The notes under the pieces were generated by a model. It did not search any database, was not told where the DNA came from, and saw nothing but the letters and a program-made list of their open reading frames with translations. A stretch of DNA of 64,000 nt from Ptychodera flava. Its lineage: Eukaryota; Hemichordata; Enteropneusta; Ptychoderidae. The stretch is from contig NC_091928.1 of assembly GCF_041260155.1 (NCBI RefSeq), positions 31,904,888-31,968,887 of the forward strand. The letters run 5' to 3'. This document shows, piece after piece, positions 10,913-22,649 of the stretch; position 1 is the stretch's first letter, and every line of letters starts with the position of its first letter. Made by a program: the position numbers and the translations under genes.

Positions 10913-12246
10913 CAGGGAAAGACACTAAGGGTTGTCAGATTGCCGGGGCAAGTGAAAGACGCATTCGGACAAGTGAAACGCCAATGCCACTTGCCCGATG
11001 GGACAAGTGAAAAAATAATTACCTAGAAATCAAATCCATGAGATCGATTTTCTGATGTGGGAACACCGACTTAACAACAAATAATAATCATTTCATGTCA
11101 TTGTGCAAACTAGCATAAAATTTTCACAAAATTGCGTGATCGTTTTCAATAAACAATACCATCGGTTAATTACCGTACGCTCGTTGAGTGTACGTCCACA
11201 AAGTTCCTTGCCCTCACAAGACAAGATTATGGTGTCTCATGTCTTTACGATCAAAAAGGAGACACAAGCAGTTGTTTACGACACTATAAAAATAAAATTA
11301 GGTAGCAAAAATTAGCACCAAAAATGTACTCTACAATGCAATGTTCAGTTCAATGACTGGCATTCACGGATGGCATTGTACCGGTAGAAAGACTGCATAC
11401 AAAGATGACAGCATGGTCACGAGCAAGGTTTGGTGTTAACTGGTCCATTCTTTGAATTTTCAATGAACACTGACTAATTTTCAGGTCAATAAGCCGAAAG
11501 TTACTTGTCCGTGGCAACCAACCTCTCTGTTTGTGAATTTTCCCATTCTAAAATGACTGTCAAGAAGCAATCAGACCGAATTTCACATCGAGAAATTCAG
11601 CTTTCAAAACAGATCGCAAACTCGCCGACACCCTTAGTTGTTGATTTAAAGTTACTGAATCTGGCATGAGCATTCAAAAGACCACCTAGGTCATCAGAAA
11701 AACAGAATACTGGTATACTCGGTAGTGTATGTAATGATAACTTCATAGTGGTGAGGGATGATATACGCTGTGTAAAACATGACAAAGAAGTACATTATTT
11801 TCAGAAGCTTCTAAACATTCCTTTATAACTTCTAAAGATTTTTTCTTTCTGTATAGTTCAGTTAAAACTGTAAAAAATACCTTGAGGTACCATGGAAATT
11901 GCCGTTATTATTTGTACATTATTATAACCCTAAGAAAGTTAACGTACAAGCATATAAAATATTATAAATTTTTAATGAATATTCATGATCATGAATATTA
12001 ATGGCTGTCCAGCACTCTTGGAAGTCTGGGGAGCATAGTGAGAGAGTAACTGACATTTTTCACTATATCATGAAGTTGATATATAACATGATAAAGTTTT
12101 GAAATAAAGTGTGTGAAATAAAAAATCACTGCCTTTGCTTTTTTCAAAACACATAATTTTACTGGGCAAGTAGTTTTCCAATTCGGGCAAGTGAACTTAA
12201 CCCCCACTTGCCCTTCGAGTGGATAAAAAATAAGTGTCTTTCCCTG
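10913..12246. mobile_element. CAGGG-ended non-autonomous element (hAT-like)
   Basis: The ends are CAGGGAAAGACACT (10913-10926) and its complement (12233-12246). Both end regions carry several GGGCAAGTG or CACTTGCCC motifs in either direction, as expected for subterminal transposase-binding repeats of hAT elements. The interior has no convincing coding region. The 8 bp on either side (CACTATAC and TATCCCTG) do not match, so the hAT assignment rests on end sequence only. Its right end lies 17 bp from the stop codon of the exon candidate at 12264. Confidence 0.6.
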
Positions 12247-12263
12247 TATCCCTGACAGTCATC

Positions 12264-12346
12264 TCATTGTTTTGGTTTTTTCTCCTCCTCAATCTCATTG
12301 ATTTTAGGTTTGATGTACACATTATCTGCTGAAGGCTCAGTCACTT
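12264..12346 (-). CDS. Possible alternative terminal exon of the GT gene
   Basis: After acceptor AAATTTAG (complement at 12347), a phase-1 frame encodes about 27 charged residues, including EVTEPSADNVYIKP and EIEEEKKPKQ, and then a TGA stop (12264-12266). Phase 1 fits the coiled-coil exon at 14775. If used, it would end the protein before the decapeptide and NHL exons. A CAGGG-ended element begins just past the stop, so an older donor or 3' UTR may have been disturbed by the insertion. It is short and may be chance. Confidence 0.35.
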
Positions 12347-12699
12347 CTAAATTTGAATAACAGAATTTCCCAACATAAATGAATTAATTTAACTTTTAAA
12401 TTGAACAATACTTATTTGATATGAGTGCAATAATACACTAAAAGGAATCTAAAACCACCAGCTTTTGATTTTGGTCAATTAAATGAAAATGCAATGGCAC
12501 TTCTGTACCGCAATTGTTTTACCTTTGCACTTTGAAAACAATTACAAGATTAAAGCTGCAAGCAGTGTTGGCGGGGCCCAAGCAGTTGCCATGGTTTAAA
12601 GTTCTTATGCTAATGATATTATGTCCAAAATTTAAGCTTGAAAAAGTCTTTAGGTTCTTGTAAGAAAGAATTTTTAACATCATCTCATGGCTACTATAG

Positions 12700-14620
12700 A
12701 TTTCAGTGATAATTGTATGTTTTACTCTCAATCCAATATGGCTGCCAAACTGTATGACCAATCCAAATGCCTTTCACAAACTTGAAAGTGCTCACAGTAA
12801 AAATGATATGGGTAACAGGTCAGTGGAATTGGTGTGTTCGTTCTGGAGAAGCAGATTTTTTAAGATTAAATTGCGATTTTCACAAAATCCAAGATGGTGG
12901 CCAAACCACAGGACCGATCCAAATGCTGTTTGCAAATTTTAAACAGATCACTCTAAGGATGACATGAGTAAAATTTCAGCTCAATCGGTGTGTTTGTTCT
13001 GGAGAAGAAGATTTTTAAAGATTAAATTGCGATTTTAGCAAAATCCAAGATGGCGGCCAAAACGCGTGACCGATCAAAACGTCTTTCGCAAACTTGAAAG
13101 AGATCACTCAAGGATGGCATGAGTAAAATTTCAGCTCAATCGGTGTGTTGGTTCTGGAGGTGAAGATTTTAAAGATTAATTGGTATTTTTCCTAAATCCA
13201 ATATGGCAGCCAAATCACGTGACCGATCCAAATGTGTTTTGCAAACTTGAAAGAGATCACTCTAAGGATGACATGAGTAAAATTTCAGCTCAATCGGTGT
13301 GTTAGTTCTGGAGAAGAAGATTTTTGAAGATTAAATTGGTATTTTTTGAAAATCCAATATGGCAGCCAAATCACGTGACCGATCCAAATGTCTTTTGCAA
13401 ACTTGAAAGAGATCACTCTAAGGATGACATGAGTAAAATTTCAGCTCAATCGGTGTGTTTGTTCTGGAGAAGAAGATTTTTAAGATTAAATTGCGATTTT
13501 CGAAAATCCAATATGGCGGCCAAATCACGTGACCGATCCAAATGTCATTTGCAAACTTGAAAGAGATCACTTTAAGGATGGCATGAGCAAAATTTCAGCC
13601 AAATCGGTGTGTTGGTTCTGGAGAAGAAGATTTTTAAAGATTAAATTGCGATTTTCGTAAAATCCAAGATGGCGGCCAAATCATGTGACCGATCCAAATG
13701 TCTTTTGCAAACTTGAAAGAAATTACTCTAAGGATGACATGAGTAAAATTTCAGCTCAAACGGTGTGTTAGTTCTGGAGAAGGAGATTTTTGAAGATTAA
13801 ATTCGTATTTTTCGAAAATCCAATATGGCGGCCAAATCACGTGACCGATCCAAATGTATTTTGCAAACTTGAAAGAGATCATTCCGAGGATGACATAAGT
13901 AAAATTTCAGCTCAATCGGTGTGTTAATAATAATAATAATAATAATATAGTAATAATAATATTTATTTCTTAAAAAACGCCTTCCATGTAAAAAACAACA
14001 CCTCAAGCGCAGAACATACCAAAGTAAAGTTTAAAAAGTTACAGATTTAAAATACTAATAAAAATAATCTTTAAAAAGGTAAGTTTTAACGTGAGATTTA
14101 AAAACATTATAGTCGTTAAAACAGCGGAACTCGGATGGAAGCTTATTCCACAACGTGGGTGCTGAAATAGCAAATGACCTGTTACCATAAAAGAGGTTTT
14201 ACCAATTGGTTGATGCAAACTTAGTGTACCCTCAGCAGTCGAACGAAGGGTGCGACCAGGAACACGGATATCAAAAAGTTCTTTCAAATACAGAGGAGCA
14301 ATGTCATGTAAAACTTTGTAAGTTAAACATAAAAGTTTAAACTCAATACGCTTATGAACGGGCAGCCAGTGTAAACTATACAACACAGGTTGAATATGAT
14401 CTGCTTTCTTTGTCACTGTGACCAAACGTGCAGCAGAATTTTGAACCAATTGTAATTTCTTGAGTTGATTATGTGGTAAGCCAAAAAGTAAGTAGTTCTG
14501 GAGAAGAAGATTTTTGAAGATTAAATTGGTATTTTTCAAAAATCCAATATGGCTGCCAAATCATGTGACCGATCCAAATGTCTTTCGCAAACTTGGAAGA
14601 GATCACTCTAAGGATGTAAA
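12700..14620. repeat. 155-bp tandem satellite, about nine units
   Basis: Units recur with their ATGGCGGCC-type core at about 12739, 12893, 13049, 13203, 13359, 13513, 13669, 13824 and 14549, spaced 154-156 bp except where a LINE fragment splits the array. A typical unit holds AAGATGGCGGCCAAATCACG, then TGACCGATCCAAATG, AACTTGAAAGAGATCACT and AAAATTTCAGCTCAATCGG. The outer units are more diverged, the usual sign of unequal exchange in the middle. Open frames here are artefacts of the period. Confidence 0.9.
13925..14493 (-). mobile_element. 5'-truncated LINE fragment, CR1/L2/Jockey-type RT end
   Basis: The minus strand encodes about 150 residues like the C-terminal end of a non-LTR reverse transcriptase ORF: GLPHNQLKKLQLVQNSAARL, then DHIQPVLYSLHWLPVHKRI and LTYKVLHDIAPLYLKEL. 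The 3' end is a (TTA)n tail, seen on the plus strand as TAATAATAA from 13925. The RT core is absent, so the copy is strongly 5'-truncated and cannot move on its own. Both edges fall inside one satellite unit: ...CGGTGTGTTA on the left and AGTTCTGGAGAAGAAG on the right. The array is therefore older than the insertion. Confidence 0.85.
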
Positions 14621-14774
14621 AGTTTTTACACTATGGTACACATACCTTAGTATGAAAATATAAAAGTAGTTTTCAGAAAACAGTCAATCTGTCATAATTG
14701 TCATTATGGAGGCACTTCTTATACGGTAAACAGAAAAACAAACAAATAAATAAATGAAATAAAGAAATACTCAC

Positions 14775-15284
14775 CCTTATGTACTATTTCAGAAGTGATT
14801 ATTTGTTCACCAAGCTGAAGACTCTCTTCAGTTTTCATCTGTGGTTCAATATCAGATTGTGCATCAGATAACTTAGATAGCTTTGCCTTCAGTTCAGTTA
14901 TAACTGTGTTTTGTTCTTTGAGCTGAGTTTGTAAATCTTCAATATTTTTGGGATCAACCTTTTTCAGTTTAGCTGTAAGTGCTACTTTTTCAGCACTATG
15001 ATAGCGCTGCTTGTATTCCTGACACTGCTTTTCCAGCTGTGATTTTTCCTCTAGTGCTTCAGCCAATTGCGTTTCCACAATTTGCTTTTCTGTGCAAGCT
15101 TTTTCAAGTTGACTTTGTAAAGACTGAACTTTAGACTCAGCTAGTGCCAAGTATCTGATGTCAGAATCTGTAAGTTGTTGTTCACTGGGTTTGATTGGTA
15201 GCAAACTTCTAGCCTGTGACTCTTGTGCTGCTGTGATTGGCTGAGTTAGTTCACCATGTTGAGCGACAAGTTTTTCCTCAAAGT
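14775..15284 (-). CDS. Coiled-coil exon of the GT-NHL gene
   Basis: The exon lies between acceptor TTTATTGCAG (at 15285) and donor GTGAGT (ending at 14774). It is phase 1 on both sides and encodes about 170 residues, starting FEEKLVAQHGELTQPITAAQ. A heptad-rich stretch (for example AESKVQSLQSQLEKACTEK, LAEALEEKSQLEKQCQEYK and DLQTQLKEQNTVITELKAKL) predicts a long coiled coil and hence oligomerisation. The end, EIVHKG, leads into the intron. The frame joins exactly to the short exon at 18646, which ends with one base of a Gly/Asp codon. No family can be named from a coiled coil alone. Confidence 0.75.
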
Positions 15285-16043
15285 CTGCAATAAAATATTG
15301 TATGACAACTGCTGTTCTATTACATCAGTTTTCTGTCAAATAATAATAATCTGCCCATAAAATTCAATTTTGTGTAGCATATATGTTAGGTTCACTACAA
15401 CACATCCTGCATAAAACAGATGGCATATTATGTTACAAATTGTTTGTCAAGTGTTTTTAAGGATTATTTCATGATGTAACAAATTTTATGATAATTTATG
15501 TTCATGCCGTTCTTTGATGTGAAGAATGTTTCATTTCTTATCAGTGAAGACCAAATTCTCATCCTTCCTACCAGAAAATCAGGTAATAGATATCTCATTC
15601 TGGCAAATGTGTAGACTTTTGATCCAATGGATAGAATATATTAACAGTGTCTTCATTTTCACTATCATCACTCCTTGAAGCATATTCCATTCCTTTCTGT
15701 CTGATATACATGTCTCAGCTTTGAACACTGAATGGACACACATGTCTCAGCTTTGAACACTGAATGGGCACAAATCTCAGTGAATGACTGGGTTTTAAGT
15801 TTGGCATCAAACAGCAACAATATTAGCTTTCAAAGTCTGTTAACCCATGAGGAAATATGGCAATAAAGAAGTGAATGAGGTAAAGTTTCTGGTATTATAC
15901 CTAATTAAAACACCCTGATACTTCTCCTGTTTAATATCAATAATTTGAACAATGACATGTTGATTTTAAAGCAAATTTCCACATGACCAATGTATACAAG
16001 AATAGCTCAGAAAACATATGATGTTAAGATAGTGATATGATAA
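15285..16043. other. Intron segment, short direct repeat
   Basis: No gene is seen. A 37-bp block containing CTCAGCTTTGAACACTGAAT is tandemly duplicated at about 15707-15770. The plus-strand hAT gene follows. Confidence 0.5.
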
Positions 16044-18212
16044 ATTTTCAATTTATGTGTCACACCTTCCGTCCGTTTGAGAAGGGAGGCAATTTTGGAG
16101 CATGTCAGCACAGAGCAACACAAAGATGCAGTACACAGAGAAATGTTGCAAAGAGTATCGGTCTTTCAAAAGCAGATTGATGAGAAAAAATGTGTCAGTG
16201 ATACTGTACTTGAGAAAACATTCACAGCAATCTACTGGCTTGCAAAGCAGGAAATTTCCAATGAGAAACTGGTTCCGCTTATTGAATTACTTGAATCACT
16301 AGGAGTTGATGAACTCAAGTATTTTAATCACAGGAGCAGGCCATCCATCAGGGAAATGTTTATTTCTCTCGGGGAAACAGTGAAAGAGATTGTCTTGGAC
16401 CAAATTAGGAAGTGTAAATCATATGGGGTTCTAGCCGACGAGGTGACAGACGTAGCAGTTATGCAACAGCTGATTATTTTTGTTAAGTACTTTGATGAGG
16501 ATGCCGGAATTGCTAAAACCGACTTTCTTGGCCTGGAATCTATTTTGGAATCAGAGGGTGCAAATGCCGAAATTGTCACTCAAAAACTAGTACACTGTTT
16601 AGAGGAGTGTCATTTACTCATAAACAATCTCAAAACTTTTGTTAGCGATGGTGCTAGCACCATGGTTGGTAAACATAATGGAGTGGCAGCAAGACTCCGC
16701 CGCTTAAATGCATTAATATTGAATTTTCATTGTATATGTCATAAATTGGCTTTAGCTTGTATGGACACTGAAAAGGATGTCAGTTACATCCGAGAGGTTG
16801 CAAACACCTTAACTCATGCCTGGAGCTTTTTTGAACATTCCCCAAAAAGAACAAACGTGTTTGTGAATGTTCAAACAGAATTGGCAAACATGAGTTTGTC
16901 TGAAAAGTGTAAAAAATATGTTGGTAAAAAAATTAAGAAAGCATGTGCAACAAGATGGTTATCCTTTGATAGTAGCGTAAAAAGTGCATATGAAAACTAT
17001 GTTGGTTTGTTGCATACTTTTAAAGCCCTTGATAGTGATCCTACAGCACTTGGGTTGTATAAAAAAATGAAGAAACCCAAGTTTCTGGGTGCACTCTACA
17101 TTTTAAACTCAGTTTTACCTGTTTTGAGTAACCTTAGCAGAACTTTTCAGACTGGGGCGTTAAACTTTTCTCATGTTTCACCTGCAATAAAGTATACACT
17201 AGCCAATCTATCCTCAATTTCATGTCCAGTACAAAAACTGGAGGAAGATTTAAAAGGCAGGTTGTCCTGTCTTGACATTGAGCTTCGTGACTTTGTCAAG
17301 AAGGAAATTTCTTCTCTACACACAAAATATATTGAGTGTATAAAGAAAAACATTGAACGCCGATTTAATGATAGTCTGAATATTCTCACCAGTTTCCACA
17401 TATTCAACCCACTTGAGCTGCCAAACCCTGATTCACTGTATGAGTTCAGAAATTATGGAATAAGTGACATTGAGACTTTGGCTGACCATTTCTACCAAGA
17501 AGAGCCAAACAAAGATGTTCTAGCCCAAGAACTTCAAGCTGAATGGGCAAAATTTAAGTTTGATATGCACAGTATGCAAAAACAGATACCAAGTGAGGTG
17601 AAAAACAAGTATGCAGTGAATCAAAATGACAGCAACAGTAAAGGGAAAAGAGTACTTGGTCCAGGTTCTAGCCAAGGTTTTGTTCCAACACCAATTGAAT
17701 GGACTTTAAAAAAAGTGTTCAACATGAAATCAGAGTATGGATACTTTTATCCAAAGTTAGTGGAAATAGTGGAAGTAGCTCTTTCTGCACCCATCACTAA
17801 TGCCTGGCCAGAACGTGGAGCTAGTGCTTTGAAAAGAATTAAAACCAGGTTGAGAAACAGACTTTCAAATAACATGGTGAATTCTTTGCTGCACATAACT
17901 GTCAATGGACCAGACTTGTATTCTAATGAAGCCAGAACTGTTGTGAAAAAAGCTGTTCAAAAGTGGCTAAGTATTAAGCCAAGGAAAAAACTAAAACAAT
18001 CAAAACTTCATAGGGAAGGAACAGAGACAAATGAAACAGACAAACAAAGCACAAGTACAACAATGGTAGATCAGAGTGTTCAGGTTGGGGAAGAGGATAT
18101 CCTAGAGAATTTGATTGATGAAATTCAACAGGCTAAAGCAGTATTTAATGATCTGTGCAATGTAGATTTAAGTGATGAGTCTGGATTTGAGGAAAGTGAG
18201 GGAGAATATTGA
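16044..18212 (+). mobile_element. hAT transposase gene, KIAA1586/ZNF862-like, in an intron
   Basis: One uninterrupted frame of about 711 codons (open from 16044, ending TGA at 18210-18212) encodes a hAT-superfamily DDE transposase. Visible landmarks are YGVLADEVTDVAVMQQL with the first acidic site, FVSDGASTMVGKHNGVAARL with the second, CHKLALACMD, ATRWLSFDSS, and the C-terminal dimerisation part NAWPERGASALKRIKTRLRN. Resemblance to vertebrate KIAA1586/ZNF862-type proteins is from memory. A BED zinc finger is not seen. The first codons lack an ATG, so the 5' end may be truncated or supplied by an upstream exon. An AAATAAA signal lies about 70 bp past the stop. I could not find matching terminal inverted repeats. 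It is antisense to the GT-NHL gene. An intact frame suggests recent arrival or domestication. Confidence 0.85.
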
Positions 18213-18645
18213 CACTTTTCTTCAATAATTCACAGCATAATCCCAATGAGTGTATCTGGCATGTCTGTAATAGATTCACTGTGAAATAAAAAATGTTACT
18301 CCATGATTGAATGGGTTGATAGTACTTTAAGTTAATTTTCTTACCCAAAATGATCAAAAAAAGCTTTAAAATGAATACAAATTTGATAAATACAGGGTTT
18401 AAAATAGTGTTATTTTCATTGGACAATTTCAAAAAATTCCGACAAAAAACACCCACACCCCGCGGCTGCTTCGCAGCCTCTCATGACCGCCTATAAATTT
18501 TCCTTGCCCACCTATCAGAAAACATATCTACATCACTGCTAGGGCTGCTACTTAAACAATACTGTAACATTATTTGGTAAAGACTAAGTGAGTTTTCAGA
18601 AGCCAGCTAGGTCAAAGATTTTATCTAATGCTAATGAATACTCAC
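18213..18645. other. 3' flank of the hAT gene
   Basis: No coding region. A GC-rich block at about 18462-18490 contains the small hairpin GGCTGCTTCGCAGCC and may belong to the hAT 3' end. No CCCTG-type terminus was found. Confidence 0.35.
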
Positions 18646-18721
18646 CTTGTTCCAGGTTGGTCTGGGATATTTGTTCAGCAGCTTGATCACTTGCTTGCTG
18701 TGACAAGGGAGGTTCTTCATC
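18646..18721 (-). CDS. Short exon of the GT-NHL gene (Gln/Glu-rich)
   Basis: A 76-bp exon between acceptor TTTTAG and donor GTGAG. It is phase 0 on entry and phase 1 on exit, encoding DEEPPLSQQASDQAAEQISQ and then TNLEQ. The reading frame joins the exon at 19765 (which ends in phase 0) and the coiled-coil exon at 14775 (which starts in phase 1). The acidic, Gln-rich sequence reads as a linker. Confidence comes from matching splice sites and phase, not homology. Confidence 0.6.
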
Positions 18722-19764
18722 CTAAAACACAAATCACATACCGGTATATCAGAAAAAACATGTATGCAAAACTCTCCTCCGTACTGATGAAACAGCAGTT
18801 TGCCATGGCTAAGCACATTTCCTATGAATCACTGTAACCATTGTTGCCATATGTCTGTCAGATAGCATATTGAAATGTATGATGAACATGATATGATGTG
18901 GTATTCAAAAGAACATGTCACCTCAGAATCCTTAATGATATTGGCATTTACACATCCTTGCTGATAGTCAGTAGCATATTAGGCCATGATATGATGCAGC
19001 ACAGCACAATTCATGAACAACATTTCCAGGTCTACATGCATTCTACTGAATGTATACATTCAAATAAATGGTAGTTTGTTGCAATTCATTCTGATCTTAC
19101 TGATTTGGTGACTTGAAGGAAAAAATCTCACCGTATTCCTTGAGCAAATAACCCTTAATTCAGACAAGTATGATATTTGAGCATGATGTGTATGGCAAGG
19201 TGTCCCAAAGAAGTGCTATATATGAAGAGAATTTACCAAAATTTTGTGTACTGGCATATTCACTTGTGGGGAATTTACAGCTGCTATAAATAATATCAAT
19301 ATGTGGGCTTCTGGCATTTTAAAATGGTTGTTTATATAAATTGAGCACCAAAAAATGAGAATGCAGATTTCAGCATATAGCAAGTGTCATTGAATGAAAA
19401 TTCATGCTTTGTATCAAGTATTCTGAACAGTGGGTATAAATATAAATCACATGTGTGCTCAGCCATGAGAGTAGCATTCAGGCAGACCACTAAGAGTTAG
19501 TTTTTGAATGGTGAAGCGCCTCATGTTCACACTGGGCATTTCTTAAAGTTTTTTTTTCTAACTCTTAATAGCATTACTTACAGCATCACCATATACCTTC
19601 AATAATAGTTTAGGTCCTTTTTAGCACTGCCAAATAAACTTTCATGACCAGCAATGGACACTTAGCATACATAGCCGACTAATTATAAACATTTAAAGTA
19701 CTTATTGTTTGGTCACATTATATTAGCTTTAACGGTCTGAGATCCATGATGTATTTTCTCTTAC
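18722..19764. other. Intron without a visible feature
   Basis: I see no exon, repeat or element in this stretch. Confidence 0.5.
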
Positions 19765-19841
19765 CATTGGATCTATGTTACAATGACCTTCGTCTTCTAT
19801 TTCATCATGAAAAGTAAGTGGCTGAACTCCTCCACCATCTC
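19765..19841 (-). CDS. Short acidic exon of the GT-NHL gene
   Basis: A 77-bp exon between acceptor TTTCAG and donor GTAAGAG. It enters in phase 1 and leaves in phase 0, encoding RDGGGVQPLTFHDEIEDEGH and then CNIDPM once joined to the single base left by the exon at 22650. The residues are acidic and linker-like. No known domain is visible. Its support is the splice sites and the frame continuity on both sides. Confidence 0.58.
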
Positions 19842-22649
19842 CTGAAAGGAGAAAAAATGAATTCTTTCAGCACGCAGTAAATTTGTTTGACATTGAACTT
19901 CATGTAGTGTATACAATTAGGAAGACAGCAAAAAATTTGTTTTTGGTCAAAGACATTTTTAAATATGCTAAGGTGATGTGATCTCACCTTAAATCATATG
20001 ACAGTTTTCAAAGTCAGGGCAGTTTTATCCTAATTTTAACAAAGTCTACAATAAGGGAGGTATACATGTACCTGGAATTTTACTATAACCCAAACTGGAG
20101 TCGAACCCCCACACACTCACGGCAACATCGCCTAGCTGATAGGCCTCACACAAAACCAGTCGGCCACTGTTTCCAACCAAAAGAGTTGGTCACAGTAACC
20201 GACTTAGATGTTGCAATTCTGTGCGCGACCGAGCAACGCGGTGTGCGTTGAGCAGACGACACACACACACAGTACACACACACACAGTACACACATATAG
20301 TAATCGGAAAAGCACGAAGCTTCAATAAAACTTTTTTCTGTTCATTGACTTTGCAAAGACATGACAGTGGCAGGTGACATTCAGAAGTTTCTTGTGAGCT
20401 GATGGCTAATTTCTATATTTCATACTATCACTTTAGGTGACGTTATATTTTAATTATGATGACGTGACCAAATAAAATTTGATGAAACTTGATACAGATA
20501 TTGCTAATAACAAGATATCCGTTGACTGAAAGACACTGCAGTTTCATGTCAAATACTTGGTTTTTGTGCATATTTAGCAAGCATTTATGAATTTGCTTTT
20601 AAATAAGTGTGCCAGAAGTGGCTCAGCAAATTCTATGATTTTTTGTCTGATCACAAGAATACGTATATGTATATTGTCAGAGAAATGAAAGTGTCATTTT
20701 ACAGACAATTTTGCTCACTGCATGTACATGAGCATTTTCTGTTCACATCTAGTTACACCATGGCAACTTTATGTCAGGCTTTAATTTGTGTGGAGTGGAC
20801 AGTTTTACAGTGTTTACTTTTTATCATAATGACAGTAGGTCATTATGTTATTAACATAATGACCGTAGGTCGTTATGTTATTATAAGATGGGGTTGAGTA
20901 CATGGGATGTCGGACAGTGGACATTTTCTGTAAACGACAAAAAGTCAAAAACTGCTGAACAGACTGTGTTGATATTTGGTACAGATGTTTATACTTAGTT
21001 CCGATTCCGAAAACTGGTGCCAAATGGATCAGCAGTTAGATAGATATGGGAAATTGTTGACCCCCTTTTTCAACTAATTGATTTTAGGGGCCTTCCATAT
21101 GTGTATTTTTGGAAGGTACACCAATCCTGCAGTTTGGACTGTTTTATGTCAGTTATGGAACAGAAATGTGCATTAGTTGAATGCTAGAAACATGGAGGAT
21201 GCACTGAATTGAAGTATCAGAGACAACTTTAGATTCTCACATTTGAGATGACCCTAGGCATTTGTATTAAAAGTAAACATCCTTGAGTCAACACACAGAC
21301 TTTGACATTCCAGAGATTAAGTATCCACACCTCACATGTTACAGTCTTTACTCTTGTGTAACCCTTTCACCACCATGGTATGGCCCAAACGCATTGTTAT
21401 CAATGGTGAGTGTGGACCTGTCTACAGGGAAATGGGGGTGAACAGGTTAGACAATGATGTTACAATTTTTAGGTTAGTTATCAAGCTAGCACCAGCATAG
21501 AGTCCTGAGCATCTGTCCGTGTGTTCTCACAGGAAATTACAGGGAAAAAAATTATTTGAGAAGTTTCTCTCCTTTAAATAGAAGTATATTACAATTTAAA
21601 TCTGTCATGGATGGATTGCTCTCAAATGATCTGAAACACAGTTATTGCCCATCTATAGCAAGATTTATGTAAAGTTCATGAACTTACACAAGGTATTAAA
21701 CAAAAAGATGACCATGACTTTGCTGCCCTACATGTACTAGATCATCTTGCCCCCTTGCAGTAACTCAGTTCATTCCTATCTTGGCTTCAATTACTACTTT
21801 CAATGTTTATTACATTCAGATTTCCTTAGCTTAGTGTATAATTTTGTAATCTTAATTACTGTCAACTTAGCTTTACTACACTTATTCTAACCTCATTATT
21901 CTTACACTACTGTCATACCTTATAACCACAAAATTTCAAGAGATGTATACATGATTGTCACTCAACAAACCATTTACAAATATGTCTTCTGCTTTTTCTC
22001 CATATACATATACATGTCTCTTTTCTCATAAAAATGGGCTTAAAATTGCAATGTGAAAAATAGTCTTTCAGCTATATGTTGCTCATTGACTTCATGGTCT
22101 GTCTAATTCACAGTGAGTGGGGTTGTGATAAATGCCGATAATACTAGGTATCCAAGCGCCATTGGCGGTATTTTTGTTTCTGATAGATAATGGCCATCCA
22201 GATTCAAAGGACAAGTACATATAGCTTTTCCGTGTCTAGGTAAACTGGGATGCTAGCTGTTCTATTTTTGAATTAAATGGTAGGTTTCTTGAGCAATCAG
22301 AATCATGTCATGTAATTATTTCTCTGTCATTATCAGTACGAAAGGTGTCTCATTAAAGTAAAAAAAACTGAAGATAAGCAAAAATACTGTTCACCAATGT
22401 CCTAGACTGCATTTACTAGGATATGGTATATTACCCCGGTATATGTAGGGGCTATGTGATTTATGATTAATAAACAATCACTCAAATTCTCTTACAAGTG
22501 TTTTATGACTTACAAAACGATCACATAAATTCTGTGGAAAAAGCTATAAAATTAAATTTAACAATTTAAAATTTAACAATTGGCAAATTGCCAAATAAAC
22601 ACGCTTTGTTATGATTTAAATGAACAAACTGTACCGTAGAACAACTTAC
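19842..22649. other. Long intron with small repeats
   Basis: No exon is seen. It contains a tRNA-like SINE remnant (20.1 kb), a CA-rich microsatellite at about 20256-20298, and a palindromic block at about 20826-20880 in which a unit with CATAATGAC and GTCATTATG is repeated in both directions. A phrase at 20935-20985 (GATATTTGGTACAGA-type) belongs to the same repeat family as the copies at 39.5-40.1 kb. Confidence 0.5.
20085..20175 (-). repeat. tRNA-derived SINE remnant
   Basis: Read on the minus strand it contains a B-box-like GGGGTTCGACTCC and an upstream A-box-like ATCAGCTAGGCGATG, with the spacing of a tRNA head. The arms do not pair well enough for a working tRNA. I see no clear tail. 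Confidence 0.45.

Noticed and set aside
10913-12246. Firm assignment of the CAGGG-ended element to hAT
   Set aside because: No matching 8-bp flanks could be found, so it is kept only as hAT-like.
12700-14620. Regularly spaced repeats that might suggest a CRISPR array
   Set aside because: The whole 155-bp unit is repeated with no unique spacers, and the context is eukaryotic.
20085-20175. tRNA gene
   Set aside because: Box A and box B resemble a tRNA but the stems do not pair; a SINE remnant fits better. The same holds for the units at 60.6-61.0 kb.
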